64,000 bases of DNA from Ulvibacterium sp965228935 (GTDB lineage Bacteria > Bacteroidota > Bacteroidia > Flavobacteriales > Flavobacteriaceae): NCBI RefSeq assembly GCF_965228935.1, contig NZ_OZ245846.1, forward strand, positions 4,030,001-4,094,000, in the 5' to 3' direction. How positions within the stretch are numbered: position 1 is the first letter of the stretch; every line of letters starts with the position of its first letter. The translations under genes and the position numbers were made by a program. The notes beneath the pieces are model-generated. The model did no database searches. It was not told the origin of the DNA and worked only from the letters and a program-made list of their open reading frames with translations. Positions 33,994 to 42,993 of this stretch are shown one piece after another.

Positions 33994-34427
33994 GATTCGT
34001 TTTGCATAAAATTATGGATTTCCTGTAGTATAGCTGCCAATATGAACATCCCTTCGCGGAATTGAAGTTAATTTCCTTTACCGCTTAGGGGAGACTTTTT
34101 AAATAGACCAATTCATTTGTATCCATCAAATTTAATGTAAGGATAAAAAATTTGACTTCTGGGATGCCCCCAAGTGCGTTGTTTTATTTGGTATTCAAAA
34201 AAATCCATCTTCTATCCCAATTAATTTCCATGTATGACATTTGTCATAGAAGCCGCCAAACCCCATATATAAATTTATGGGTTAAATCATGTAACTACCA
34301 AACCTAAATACAAGATTAAAACATGTGTGAACTGGGAAAAGGGGCTCCTTAAATGAAGCTATCCTTAAGGAAAAGTAAGCGGCCATATCCAAACCAACAA
34401 TTTCTAGCAATTGCAATAAACCATGTT
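33994..34427. other. Intergenic region with one inverted repeat
   Basis: 434 bases between the divergent aldehyde dehydrogenase and lipoprotein genes. It holds the operator-like palindrome at 34233-34248; nothing else was identified. Confidence 0.4.
34233..34248. promoter_or_regulatory. Operator-like inverted repeat
   Basis: TATGACA-TT-TGTCATA, a perfect 7-bp inverted repeat with a 2-base spacer, the size of a dimeric regulator site. It lies 240 bases upstream of the aldehyde dehydrogenase start and 180 bases upstream of the lipoprotein start. Confidence 0.35.
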
Positions 34428-34904
34428 ATGAAAAAACTGTTCTCATCCTTCTTCTTGGTATTGGCCCTTTCGTGTGGGAATGACGATGAGGTATGTTGTA
34501 CCAATATTGATGTAGCAGCCAGCTTCTATGTTCTGGATGATATGGACGGGGATCTTCTCGATCCCGGTAACCCTGGTTCTTTTAACATAATTGATATCGA
34601 GGTTTACGATGTAATCGAGGGGGACAGTATAAGGGTCTTTAATAGTGGATTGGATGCACCCAAGGGAATTTCCCTGCTAAGTCCCGAAGGCCAATATATC
34701 AATTATCGGATGAGGATGCAGTTCGATGAATCCCAGGGCGATAGTAATAAAAGGGTAGTCAAATGGGATGAGGAGGACATGGACGTTTTTGTTGCACAAT
34801 TTGAAAAAGGCGATAATTTTGCGATTACCACACAAATTGCCCTAAACGGCGAGGTAGTTTGGGAAGTAGATGATGGGGAACGTTTTTTTATTATAGTGAA
34901 ATAG
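34428..34904 (+). CDS. Hypothetical lipoprotein
   Basis: 158 aa from ATG 34428, chosen because it opens a lipoprotein signal (KKLFSSFFLVLALSC). A longer in-frame start at 34353 gives an unlikely 25-residue N-extension. The mature part is acidic, begins with GNDDEVCCTNID and contains predicted beta strands (VAASFYVLD, IEVYDVIEGDSIRVFN, FAITTQIALNGEVVWEVDDG). No family recognised. Monocistronic as far as visible. Confidence 0.65.
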   Translation: MKKLFSSFFLVLALSCGNDDEVCCTNIDVAASFYVLDDMDGDLLDPGNPGSFNIIDIEVYDVIEGDSIRVFNSGLDAPKGISLLSPEGQYINYRMRMQFDESQGDSNKRVVKWDEEDMDVFVAQFEKGDNFAITTQIALNGEVVWEVDDGERFFIIVK

Positions 34905-35138
34905 GTGTTTTTAACGAAGAGATGTGAATCTTTATCCATTCTAAATTGGGATTACAGATCGCTGCATGGAGTTTTAGGTCTTAAATCCACATTTTTTTGA
35001 TGGTCGAACCGCCATAAGGCAAGTGCGCTTTTTTCATGGTTAGTTTGAACTTTTTGCAACACCCAGCTTGACCAAACAAAACAACTAAGTTTAGGAAAAT
35101 AGGTTTAAATCCTGTCTTATTCATAACTCAAACTTATT

Positions 35139-35915
35139 TTACTCTTCCCCGTGCCTTACCTCGTTGAATGGTAAGTTTTTGTTCTTCCTGAAATCAAAGC
35201 TCCCATAGAAGAACAGGCGGAAAGTATGATTAAGATTGTAAACATTACCAGCAGCGAGTTGCTGATAGACCATCATATATCCGCAATCCACTTTCCAATT
35301 CTTACTCAAGGTATGCTTTATGCCAATAGTTAATCTGTTCTGGTTAAAGGTGTTAAAGACCACATCCTTGCCAAAATTCAGGTGTGTTTCATTGGCTAAT
35401 ATCAATTCCGTAGGGCCATTTTGTTTAAAAGGAAATCCGGCACTGACCAGAAACCGAATACGGTTAACAAAAAAATCATCTTCCAAGGATTGACCATCCT
35501 GCACATTATTGAAAAAGCGTTGCTCCAGTCTAATCCTAAACAAAGCGTTCATCTTTTCATAACGTTTGGATATACTTAGCTGCTGGTAAATTCTATTCTC
35601 GTTTTGAAAACGGTCCCAATCACCAGTTGGAGTCAACCAAAGGTGCGCATAACCTGTGGCCAACCTAAGGTTAGCATTTAAATAGTACTGGCCGCCAACG
35701 CGAAGGAAGTAGAAATTGGAATCCGCCAAAAAATTGTTTCTCCGAATATGAATATCATTCAATATAGCCCAACGATCGGCAATCCTGAATACATTATTTG
35801 TTGAAATCCAAAATTGGGCATTTTCATTTACAACTTTTTCAGGTAGCTCCTGACCATAAGATGAATGACTTACCAAAAACAAAACTAAGGTTACACCAAT
35901 ACCAAAAACTTTCAA
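35139..35915 (-). CDS. DUF2490 outer-membrane-like protein
   Basis: 258 aa from TTG 35915. The frame has no ATG; this TTG directly opens a signal peptide (KVFGIGVTLVLFLVSHSSYGQ), so it is preferred over the TTG at 35987. The mature protein matches DUF2490: NAQFWISTNNVFRIADRWAILNDIHIRR, YYLNANLRLATGYAHLW, ENRIYQQLSISKRYEKMNALFRIRLEQRFF, alternating beta strands suggesting a small outer membrane barrel. Function unknown. The C-terminus EVRHGEE does not end in an aromatic residue. Confidence 0.75.
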   Translation of the reverse strand: MKVFGIGVTLVLFLVSHSSYGQELPEKVVNENAQFWISTNNVFRIADRWAILNDIHIRRNNFLADSNFYFLRVGGQYYLNANLRLATGYAHLWLTPTGDWDRFQNENRIYQQLSISKRYEKMNALFRIRLEQRFFNNVQDGQSLEDDFFVNRIRFLVSAGFPFKQNGPTELILANETHLNFGKDVVFNTFNQNRLTIGIKHTLSKNWKVDCGYMMVYQQLAAGNVYNLNHTFRLFFYGSFDFRKNKNLPFNEVRHGEE

Positions 35916-36333
35916 ATGACCTGATTTAAAGCATGGATTTGGTGGTGTCCGATACAACTTTCTATAATTCAACTTAATTGTTGGCAACGTCCTTATCGTT
36001 GCTTACTGCTTTTCCTTCAATGCTCTTGGCATACGATGAAGTTGCAAAAGGCACCACCCGAAAGACTATGAATATGCGAAGATACTTTAAAAGCACAAAC
36101 CTGAAATCATCTGATGAAGACAAATCTTAAGGACTTGGAATTATGCCAACTCAGACGGAATTATCTTAAGGGATGGTCAGGATTTTGCTTTTGCCTACCA
36201 TTGCGGTACTAATCCCTTATTTGAACATTAGGAACTGGATTGAGGCTTTTCATAGGGGGGCTTATTGACTGTTGCTTTTCAATATAATTTTATCATCCTT
36301 CTAGAAACCGGATATGAATAGAAACCTCGTGAT
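35916..36333. other. Intergenic region with a possible gene relic
   Basis: 418 bases between two minus-strand genes. It holds a short plus-strand open frame at 36173-36268 with a membrane-like sequence (next entry). Nothing else was identified. Confidence 0.4.
36173..36268 (+). pseudogene. Possible degraded membrane-protein fragment, 31 codons
   Basis: ATG at 36173 gives MVRILLLPTIAVLIPY then LNIRNWIEAFHRGAY, stopped by TGA. Downstream in the same frame the sequence stays hydrophobic (LLLFNIILSSF) until a TAG. It resembles the start of a multi-helix membrane protein, such as the sensor part of a LytS-type kinase, interrupted by stops. It may equally be chance. Confidence 0.2.
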
Positions 36334-36987
36334 TTAAAATTCTATTGGACTAGTATTCAAGGCAAACTCTTTTTGATTGTTGAATTTAAAGGTAACCCTA
36401 AAAGCATAGGTATTGGATACCTCTTCTTTTTTATCGAAAGACAATACGCAAAATTCGGGAAATCTACTATTTTGGTATCTCTCAGTAAACTCTTCTATGG
36501 TAAACTCATATTTTGCAAAGGTATCTTGACTGTTAATTTCTGGGGTTGGAATTAGTGTTATGTCTTCGGAATTATCCGTAAACTCTATAAACTCGGCGTT
36601 ATTCTTTTTTACCTCCACAATAATGCTTTCCAATTTGTCATTATATTTTATGGCATAATCCACTACTATCCCTTGTTCATGATGTTCCCTATCCCTGTTT
36701 TCAATATACCGATATAAAGAATCCCTACTATGGGAAATAAAATCGTAGTATACTAAAATTTCATCTTCATCAATGAATTTTTCTATTTGGATAGTTTCTA
36801 TGGCAGGGAAACCATAAGCACCTCTATACATCGTTGCATAATCAAGAGCAATTGAGTCAACAGTTATCCCTTTCTCAAGAATCGACTGAATAATTGATAG
36901 GTCCTCAACTCTTTGTCTTTCTTCATCTTCAGTGCAACTAAATAGTACTATAAAACTGAGAACAAAAGGTTTTAAAAGTTGTTTCAT
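36334..36987 (-). CDS. Hypothetical lipoprotein
   Basis: 217 aa. Lipoprotein signal KPFVLSFIVLFSC, Cys18. The mature protein is acidic and mixed alpha/beta, with no recognised domain; notable stretches are SIALDYATMYRGAYGFPAIETIQIEKF and TFAKYEFTIEEFTERYQN. Single gene with gaps on both sides. Base composition is AT-richer than flanking core genes, so it may be a recent acquisition. Confidence 0.65.
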   Translation of the reverse strand: MKQLLKPFVLSFIVLFSCTEDEERQRVEDLSIIQSILEKGITVDSIALDYATMYRGAYGFPAIETIQIEKFIDEDEILVYYDFISHSRDSLYRYIENRDREHHEQGIVVDYAIKYNDKLESIIVEVKKNNAEFIEFTDNSEDITLIPTPEINSQDTFAKYEFTIEEFTERYQNSRFPEFCVLSFDKKEEVSNTYAFRVTFKFNNQKEFALNTSPIEF

Positions 36988-37307
36988 AGCCTAGGTTTCC
37001 AATAGTATTTCTTTTAGGATATATAAAATTTGAAATGGTTGCGCGAGATTATGATCAAAGGTAAATGAACATTGATTATGTATACATTTTACATTCAATC
37101 ATTTGTTTGAACCTTGTTTTCTCAAAATCCATCAGTTTTAGACGACCGGTGTATTTAAAAAATCGATTTTACTGCAATTTATACGAAAAGGACAGCACTT
37201 TATACAATTGTATCCCTCAAATCCATGATCAATTACTAGATTCATATCAAAATAAAAACCCCGCTCCTGCTATACGAATTGTCTTTTCATTAAAAAACGA
37301 GTACCCT
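36988..37307. other. Intergenic region, nothing identified
   Basis: 320 AT-rich bases. A plus-strand frame covers most of it (from 37065), but its sequence before the Met at 37308 looks non-coding. Confidence 0.4.
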
Positions 37308-37412
37308 ATGAATCCTCTAGTATCCTATATCGCAGCTACAGCCATACTTTTTGCCCTAAGTGTTCTAGTTTTTATTCTGACCGGGCTTATCAAAAATCGA
37401 CCTGGTCAGTAA
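37308..37412 (+). CDS. Candidate 34-aa single-span membrane peptide
   Basis: ATG at 37308, TAA before 37413. After MNPL there is a hydrophobic helix (VSYIAATAILFALSVLVFI) and a basic tail GLIKNRPGQ, the plan of small inner membrane proteins. The frame is open 81 codons further upstream but that part has no protein-like features. It converges on the GH3 gene. No family recognised. Confidence 0.35.
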   Translation: MNPLVSYIAATAILFALSVLVFILTGLIKNRPGQ

Positions 37413-37502
37413 AAATACTTTAATGCCTTTCTTGAAATCATCATTTAGTTAAACCTTGGGAACGGTCGGCATGTCGTGCCTGTCGAAGACTACATAATCT
37501 TG

Positions 37503-40007
37503 CTACTTACCGTCGCATCCTGGCTTGGCATCGATATCCGATTCCAGGCGAATATGGCTTAGTCCAATATCCACACCTTCCCCAGCCGTAATCGTTAGTG
37601 CGGAGCTGACCTTGGTCATGTCCACACCAAGATCGGCAAAGCAACTTAGGCTTATTCGATATTCGTTCCAGTCATTGGCGGCTATACGGATATCAAGGAA
37701 TTGATCGCAAGAGGAGTTTTCAGCGCACATACCTATTTGGACAACTGCCTCGCTCGCTTTAAATGATTTTGCGGAGAAAGTAAGTTCCATGGCACCATTC
37801 GCCTGACGGGACATATCATTGGGTGAAGCCGCAGTGATTCGCATTTGGTCATGATCCGATCTGGTCCATTTTATCCTCAAGGCATCTTCTTGGGCCTCAT
37901 GGTCGGTCTTACTAATGATCAACCCCCCGACCGAAGTTGGAAAGCTGGCAATCTGTTTATTCAAATCGCCCGAAACCAACCATAGTCCCCAAGGCGCAAC
38001 AGGAGCCCCTTTACTGAAAAACTCCCCAGTAGATGCTATAGCGCTATTTTCCAGCCCTGAGTTTTCCGAAAGCTGATCCACTGTTGTAGGGTTCTTGTAG
38101 CTAAGGCCATAGCCTAACCTAAACAAGGGTTCCGCATCTTTCGACACGACGGCACTGGCCGGCCAAGAGAAAGATAGACGACCTGTAAAATCAAAGGACG
38201 GATCCCTTTGAAACAACAGGTCCGAAATACCTCCTCCTTCGGTACCGGGCAACCAGGCTGCGACAAATGCATCCGATAAATTGATTTCAGGATTGCTCCA
38301 TAACGGCCGGCCCGATAGAAAGACCGACACGATAGGAACGCCCTGACTTTGAAACTCCGCTAATGTATTTACATCAAACCCATTCGGAACAAAATCGAGA
38401 TTTTCACGATCTCCTTGGAACTCTGCGTAGGGATCCTCTCCATAGATGGCGACCACAACATCGGCCGCTACACTTGTATCCCCATTGGCAGAAAATACGA
38501 CCTTACCCCCAGCTTCATGGACCGCTTCCCGGATACCCTCCAGTATCGACTCGCTATTGGGGAACTCATCGTTGGTATGCCCTACCCCTTGCCAAGAGCG
38601 TGTCCAGCCCCCGCAAGCCTTGGATATGCTTTCCGCTCCATCACCGACTACCAAAATCGTCTTTGTAGCATCCAAGGGTAGCAGGCCGTTGTTTTTAAGC
38701 AAAACCATTGACTCCCGAACCGCTTGGCGCGCAATGGCCCTATTCTTAGGGAGTCCCAAAAGACTTTCATCTCCAGCATTTTTTCGGGTGCTCGGTGCAC
38801 CTTTGGTAAAAATACCGGATGCCATTTTAACGCGCAGGATACGGCGTACGGCATCATCCAATCGTTCCATGGGAACAGTCCCGTTCTTTACATGCTCTAA
38901 GGTGCTTTCATACAAACCCTTCCAACTGTCGGGCGCCATAAACATATCAAGACCTGCATTCAGCGACTGTGCACAATCGGTATTCGTACAGCCGGCAACC
39001 TGGCCATGACCGTTCCAATCACCCACCACAAAACCGTTGAAACCGAGTCGCCCCTTTAGGACATCGGTCAACAAATCCTTGTCGCCATGGAGTTTTCTTC
39101 CTTGCCAACTGGAGAAAGAAGCCATCACCGTCTGTACGCCTGCGGGAATGGCACTGTAGTAACCTGCCGCATGTATCTTACGTAATTCTTCCTCACTAAT
39201 GAGGGCATCACCCTGATCGACACCTTTTTCGGTAGCCCCATCGGCAAGAAAGTGCTTGGCGCTGGATATAACACGACCGGCCCCCATAAAATCCTCTTCG
39301 CCAAAACGGCCTTGTAGCCCGTAGACAATGCGATCTGCGTACGACCTAACTATCTCCGGGTCTTCGGAGAATCCTTCATAGCTTCTCCCCCAACGTACGT
39401 CCTGAGGTACCGCCAAAGTCGGGGCAAAGGTCCAATCATGACCGGATACCGTGAGTTCATGGGCGGTCACCGTTGCAATTTGCTCGATCAAATCCGGATT
39501 GTGCATCGCCCCGAGTCCAATATTATGGGGAAAGACAATGGCTCCGGTAAGGTTGGCATGGCCGTGTACCGCATCTATGCCCCATATACAGGGAATGGCC
39601 ACCTCTACACCTTCGTCATCGATCGATGCGTTGTAGTATTTATCGGCCATTTCCAACCAAGTCTTGGTATCCGCATAAGGTAAGGGCCCAGGGGCGGAAT
39701 TCCCACCACTCAGTACAGCGCCCAAGCGGTATTGCTTTACTTCCTCGGGTGTGACCGATCCATTGTCCGCCTGGATAACCTGACCCACTTTTTGTTCCAG
39801 CGTCAGTTTTGGCAGAAGCTCATCTATTTGGGCTTCTATCGCAGGATCCAAGGGTAGCGGTTCAAGGCTTGGCCAATCTTTAGGATGTACCAAATTCGCT
39901 GATTTTTCCATTGCTGTAGTTTTCTTTTTTTCGGTACAGCCCAAAACTAGAAGGGACAAAATACAGCATACGGAGACGGGCAAGGTAAACGGCTTTACGA
40001 TACGCAT
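37503..40007 (-). CDS. GH3-family beta-glucosidase/exo-glucanase, lipoprotein
   Basis: 834 aa. Lipoprotein signal with Cys24 (LLVLGC), so probably periplasmic or surface-anchored. The GH3 N-terminal barrel runs from about 60 to 390: LTLEQKVGQV, GIDAVHGHANLTGA, RVISSAKHFLADG, and nucleophile D330 in GFVVGDWNGHG. The GH3 C-terminal sandwich follows (LLKNNGLLPL, FRLGYGLSY). After about 660 comes a further beta domain like the carbohydrate-binding end of exo-beta-glucanases. It should release glucose from beta-1,3 or beta-1,4 glucans. No SusC/SusD pair is next to it. Confidence 0.92.
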   Translation of the reverse strand: MRIVKPFTLPVSVCCILSLLVLGCTEKKKTTAMEKSANLVHPKDWPSLEPLPLDPAIEAQIDELLPKLTLEQKVGQVIQADNGSVTPEEVKQYRLGAVLSGGNSAPGPLPYADTKTWLEMADKYYNASIDDEGVEVAIPCIWGIDAVHGHANLTGAIVFPHNIGLGAMHNPDLIEQIATVTAHELTVSGHDWTFAPTLAVPQDVRWGRSYEGFSEDPEIVRSYADRIVYGLQGRFGEEDFMGAGRVISSAKHFLADGATEKGVDQGDALISEEELRKIHAAGYYSAIPAGVQTVMASFSSWQGRKLHGDKDLLTDVLKGRLGFNGFVVGDWNGHGQVAGCTNTDCAQSLNAGLDMFMAPDSWKGLYESTLEHVKNGTVPMERLDDAVRRILRVKMASGIFTKGAPSTRKNAGDESLLGLPKNRAIARQAVRESMVLLKNNGLLPLDATKTILVVGDGAESISKACGGWTRSWQGVGHTNDEFPNSESILEGIREAVHEAGGKVVFSANGDTSVAADVVVAIYGEDPYAEFQGDRENLDFVPNGFDVNTLAEFQSQGVPIVSVFLSGRPLWSNPEINLSDAFVAAWLPGTEGGGISDLLFQRDPSFDFTGRLSFSWPASAVVSKDAEPLFRLGYGLSYKNPTTVDQLSENSGLENSAIASTGEFFSKGAPVAPWGLWLVSGDLNKQIASFPTSVGGLIISKTDHEAQEDALRIKWTRSDHDQMRITAASPNDMSRQANGAMELTFSAKSFKASEAVVQIGMCAENSSCDQFLDIRIAANDWNEYRISLSCFADLGVDMTKVSSALTITAGEGVDIGLSHIRLESDIDAKPGCDGK

Positions 40008-40337
40008 ATTGAAATTGAGATTAGTTGTAATTTAAATAAAGTAAGAATCCTTTCAAATCCTAAACCGACCTGTAAGTTACATTATTTCCAACTTTGTTTG
40101 GGAATGTCCGTTACCGTTGTTTCGCAACAGTGTCCTTTAGATTTTATACCATAGCCCTTGCTTGGCTAGAACACTTCACCTTGAACGAGACCTATTACAA
40201 TTTTAATCACATAGTTCAAAATAGTCCCGTAAACATTTGTAACTTCTTTTCTTTTATACAGTCCTTAATTTGAGTCCGGCCGATTTATCCTTAAAAAGAA
40301 CGATTTTGGCTTGCCATAACCCTAAGAAAGAACGCTT
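40008..40337. other. Intergenic region, nothing identified
   Basis: 330 bases between the divergent GH3 and serine hydrolase genes. A short palindrome (TTGGC-TT-GCCA, near 40306-40316) is seen before the serine hydrolase; no clear promoter pair was found. Confidence 0.4.
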
Positions 40338-41804
40338 ATGAAATTTTACTCATCCATTTATATCTTATGTATATGTTTTCCCATGCTTTGCAGTCCCCAG
40401 CCCAAAAAGCTTAACTATACCGATGAAACTGCTTTTCCCAAAGGCCGTATAGGAACGGTAACCCAGAAAATTATCAGTACCATAAACTCCAATGATTCGG
40501 ATACGATAAAAGAATTCATCGAAACCAATTTTGCCGAGGATTTTCAAAATATGGCCCCTATGGAGGCACATCAAGGGCATTTCTTAAACTATTACCGCCG
40601 GACCGGGGGCGTTAGCTTTCACAGTATTAGAACCTATGACCCTAAAAATGAGCAAGAAACCATACTTATCCTAAAGGATAACAATTACGGTTCCTGGCAA
40701 AAAATCAGGTTTTCATTTGTTGATGAGGAAGGGTTGCTCCTCAAGGGTATCGGCTTTTCTCCCGCCGAGACACCCACCGATATTCTCGAATCCAACATTT
40801 CGCCGGAAGAGCTTATCGAAGAAACCAAAAAAGCGGTGGAAAAATTGTCCCAACTGGACCTTTTTTCAGGGGCTATATTGGTGGCCCAAGGAAACGATAT
40901 CCTCTATGCGGATGCGAAGGGAGAAGCTTCGAAACGTTTTCATATCAAAAACAATCTGGACACCAAATTTAATTTGGGCTCCATGAACAAAATGTTTACC
41001 TCAGTTGCCATTTTACAGTTGGTGGAAAAAGGCCTTATCGGCTTAAAAGATCCAATAAACCAATATGTGGATGAAACATGGCTTCCATCCGGGATTACTT
41101 CTAAGATAACCATCCATCACTTGTTATCCCATACCAGTGGTTTGGGGAGTTATTTTAATGAAACCTTTTGGAATTCGTCCAGGGCATTATATAGGAGTAT
41201 CGATGATTTTAAGCCCCTTGTACAGGGGGATTCCCTTGCGTTTGAGCCCGGGGAACGCTTTGGGTATAGCAATACGGGGATGTTGTTGTTGGGCGTGATT
41301 ATCCAAAAAGTAACCCAGCAGGATTATTTTAAGTATGTGGCGCATAACCTATTTGAGCCCGCCGGGATGTTGCATACCGATGCTTATGAAATGGACCAAC
41401 CCGTAGAAAATCTGGCCATGGGCTATGAGCGATCGGAAAATTCCTATGGATGGACCAATAACCTCTATAAGCATGTGATAAAGGGAGGGCCCGCCGGGGG
41501 AGGTTTTTCAACGGTAGGAGATTTCCATAGATTTGCGATGGCCTTGGTGAACGAAAAACTGGTCTCCAAAGCATCCTTGGATCTGCTTTGGACCGATTAT
41601 TCCAATGCGGGATATGGTTACGGTTTTACGATCCGGCAATCGCCAAGTGGCCAAGTGGTGGGACATAGCGGCGGATTTCCAGGGCTTAATTCCAATCTGG
41701 ATATCTTTCTGGATCAGGGGTATGTTGTAGTGGTACTATCCAATTATGATGGGGCCGCCAGTCCTTTGGCCAAAAAAGTAAGCCATTTGATCGATAGGCT
41801 TTAA
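40338..41804 (+). CDS. Serine hydrolase, class C beta-lactamase fold, with N-terminal NTF2-like part
   Basis: 488 aa. Signal sequence ends near FPMLCS, perhaps a lipoprotein. Residues 30-150 form a separate domain of the DUF3887/NTF2-like sort seen before such hydrolases (TINSNDSDTIKEFIETNFAEDF, RTYDPKNEQETILILKD). The hydrolase domain carries S215-M-N-K218, Y310-S-N and the HSGG box near the C-terminus (VVGHSGGFPG). LLSHTSGLG is typical. Substrate unknown. It marks the left border of the accessory island. Confidence 0.88.
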   Translation: MKFYSSIYILCICFPMLCSPQPKKLNYTDETAFPKGRIGTVTQKIISTINSNDSDTIKEFIETNFAEDFQNMAPMEAHQGHFLNYYRRTGGVSFHSIRTYDPKNEQETILILKDNNYGSWQKIRFSFVDEEGLLLKGIGFSPAETPTDILESNISPEELIEETKKAVEKLSQLDLFSGAILVAQGNDILYADAKGEASKRFHIKNNLDTKFNLGSMNKMFTSVAILQLVEKGLIGLKDPINQYVDETWLPSGITSKITIHHLLSHTSGLGSYFNETFWNSSRALYRSIDDFKPLVQGDSLAFEPGERFGYSNTGMLLLGVIIQKVTQQDYFKYVAHNLFEPAGMLHTDAYEMDQPVENLAMGYERSENSYGWTNNLYKHVIKGGPAGGGFSTVGDFHRFAMALVNEKLVSKASLDLLWTDYSNAGYGYGFTIRQSPSGQVVGHSGGFPGLNSNLDIFLDQGYVVVVLSNYDGAASPLAKKVSHLIDRL

Positions 41805-41808
41805 ACTA

Positions 41809-41847
41809 AAGCTTTACGATTTACAAAAGGGTCTATTTGTAAAGCTT
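41809..41847. repeat. Inverted repeat at the left end of the cassette-like array
   Basis: AAGCTTTAC (41809-41817) and GTAAAGCTT (41839-41847) are perfect inverted copies; inside lies a second pair TTACAAA/TTTGTAA. It directly adjoins element copy 1. No T-run, so it is a poor terminator. Confidence 0.5.
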
Positions 41848-41849
41848 CT

Positions 41850-41867
41850 ATCGTTTATTTGAACTTT
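41850..41867 (-). repeat. 18-bp intercassette element, copy 1
   Basis: Plus strand ATCGTTTATTTGAACTTT. It lies 8 bases beyond the stop of the DUF1330 gene and closes the array on the left. Confidence 0.75.
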
Positions 41868-41875
41868 GCATTTGA

Positions 41876-42307
41876 CTAGACCCAGTTTTTAGTTTCATTT
41901 GACGGCAATAATCTGGAATCTTCTATGGCTGCCTTTCGATGTCCAGCCTTTTTCAAATAGTCCTCACTTTGAGCAAACTCCATGAACTTGGAAACCGATT
42001 GATGTTCAACCAATAATATGGCATCCCACTTTTGCGACTCCGGTCCAATCAAAAAGTTTTGGCTTTTTCCGAAGTATAGTATTCTGCTATCTGCCTTTTT
42101 CAATATTGGCAAGATACTTTCCATATACAACCGGTAGGCCTCTTCACCGCTGATTTCTTTTTCAGGCTTTATTAATTCAAGGTCAGTGTAATCGGCAAAT
42201 TTTCGAAACTTCAATAAATTCAGCATTACTACCTTGCCTTTGCCATGAAAATCACGATAAAAGATTTTTCCAGATTCTGGATTTGGGTCTATGTATTTTT
42301 TTGTCAT
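41876..42307 (-). CDS. DUF1330-like protein
   Basis: 143 aa, soluble. It fits the DUF1330/dimeric alpha-beta barrel pattern: GKGKVVMLNLLKFR, ADYTDLE, ISGEEAYRLYMESILPILKKADSRILYFGKSQNFLIG, KWDAILLVEHQSVSKFMEF and AAIEDSRLLP. No reaction is known for the family. Last unit of the array, between element copies 1 and 2, 13 bases after copy 2. Confidence 0.72.
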   Translation of the reverse strand: MTKKYIDPNPESGKIFYRDFHGKGKVVMLNLLKFRKFADYTDLELIKPEKEISGEEAYRLYMESILPILKKADSRILYFGKSQNFLIGPESQKWDAILLVEHQSVSKFMEFAQSEDYLKKAGHRKAAIEDSRLLPSNETKNWV

Positions 42308-42320
42308 CTATTAGCTATAA

Positions 42321-42338
42321 ATCGTTTTTTTGAACTTT
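42321..42338 (-). repeat. 18-bp intercassette element, copy 2
   Basis: Plus strand ATCGTTTTTTTGAACTTT. It overlaps the TAA stop of the upstream unit by two bases and lies 13 bases before the start of the DUF1330 gene. Confidence 0.78.
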
Positions 42339-42609
42339 ACCTGTTGTCCAACCACCATTCAATTACTTGCTTAGTTAATAATTCAGATTCTTGCTTGTCC
42401 ATGGAAAATCCATAATTAACGGATAGGTCATGATGGATGGCTTCCCTAAGTTTGAATTCATCAGCCCCTCTATATAGAAAACTTAGGCACATATGGTTTA
42501 CAGAGTCGAACTCATCAGGAGGAGAATCCGATATCAAGTTCCAGGAATTGATTAAATCCCTTAGACTTGAAAAATGGAGCTTATATCTTTTTTTAAGCTT
42601 CGTGCTCAT
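42337..42609 (-). CDS. Hypothetical protein, 90 aa
   Basis: Soluble and helical: basic N-terminus MSTKLKKRYKLHFSS, then SLRDLINSWNLISDSPPDEFDS, REAIHHDLSVNYGFSMDKQE and LLTKQVIEWWLDNR. No family recognised. Its ATG is built into element copy 3 (the GAT of the element plus the next G), so the element supplies the start codon. Second-last unit of the array. Confidence 0.6.
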   Translation of the reverse strand: MSTKLKKRYKLHFSSLRDLINSWNLISDSPPDEFDSVNHMCLSFLYRGADEFKLREAIHHDLSVNYGFSMDKQESELLTKQVIEWWLDNR

Positions 42610-42625
42610 CGTTTATTTGAACTAT
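42608..42625 (-). repeat. 18-bp intercassette element, copy 3
   Basis: Plus strand ATCGTTTATTTGAACTAT, one mismatch from consensus. It runs into the ATG of the 90-aa gene. Confidence 0.75.
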
Positions 42626-42634
42626 TCAGATTGA

Positions 42635-42958
42635 TTAGTTTTTGGTTGATACTATACTACAATTTTTTATCAATAAATTTCTCACTTTTTTATGATGAGA
42701 CCTAATTCCTTCAACTGTGAAGTCCCTTGAATACTTATTTTCCACATCTTCCTCGTGAACCTTGTTAGTTGAAGAAATGATACAGGTGGTCAAGGCTTCT
42801 TTAACATCATTGATAATCTCCAATTCTGAAATACAGTTACAAGCTTTCTCCGCTATTTTATCATGATAGCTCCTCTCTTGAATTTCAGTTTGATTTGTTA
42901 CCTCCTGACCGAATGCTGACCAAGAGAAAAAGAAGAACAGGTAGAAAAAGTTTTTCAT
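42635..42958 (-). CDS. Hypothetical exported protein with four cysteines, 107 aa
   Basis: Signal peptide NFFYLFFFFSWSAFGQ, then a helical mature part with C40, C42, C59 and C100 (EKACNCISELE, ALTTCIISSTNK, LLIKNC). The spacing would allow two disulfides in the periplasm. No family recognised. Single-gene unit between element copies 3 and 4. Confidence 0.6.
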   Translation of the reverse strand: MKNFFYLFFFFSWSAFGQEVTNQTEIQERSYHDKIAEKACNCISELEIINDVKEALTTCIISSTNKVHEEDVENKYSRDFTVEGIRSHHKKVRNLLIKNCSIVSTKN

Positions 42959-42971
42959 TGTGGTCTTGTTG

Positions 42972-42989
42972 ATCGTTTTTTTGAACTTT
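42972..42989 (-). repeat. 18-bp intercassette element, copy 4
   Basis: Plus strand ATCGTTTTTTTGAACTTT, identical to copy 2. It lies between the stop at 42994 and the next start at 42958. Confidence 0.78.
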
Positions 42990-42993
42990 TGAT

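Noticed and set aside
34353..34427. Upstream start for the 34428 lipoprotein
   Set aside because: It would bury the lipoprotein signal behind a 25-residue basic stretch.
37065..37307. N-terminal 81 codons of the frame that ends at 37412
   Set aside because: No protein-like pattern; only the segment from the Met at 37308 has a plausible membrane helix.
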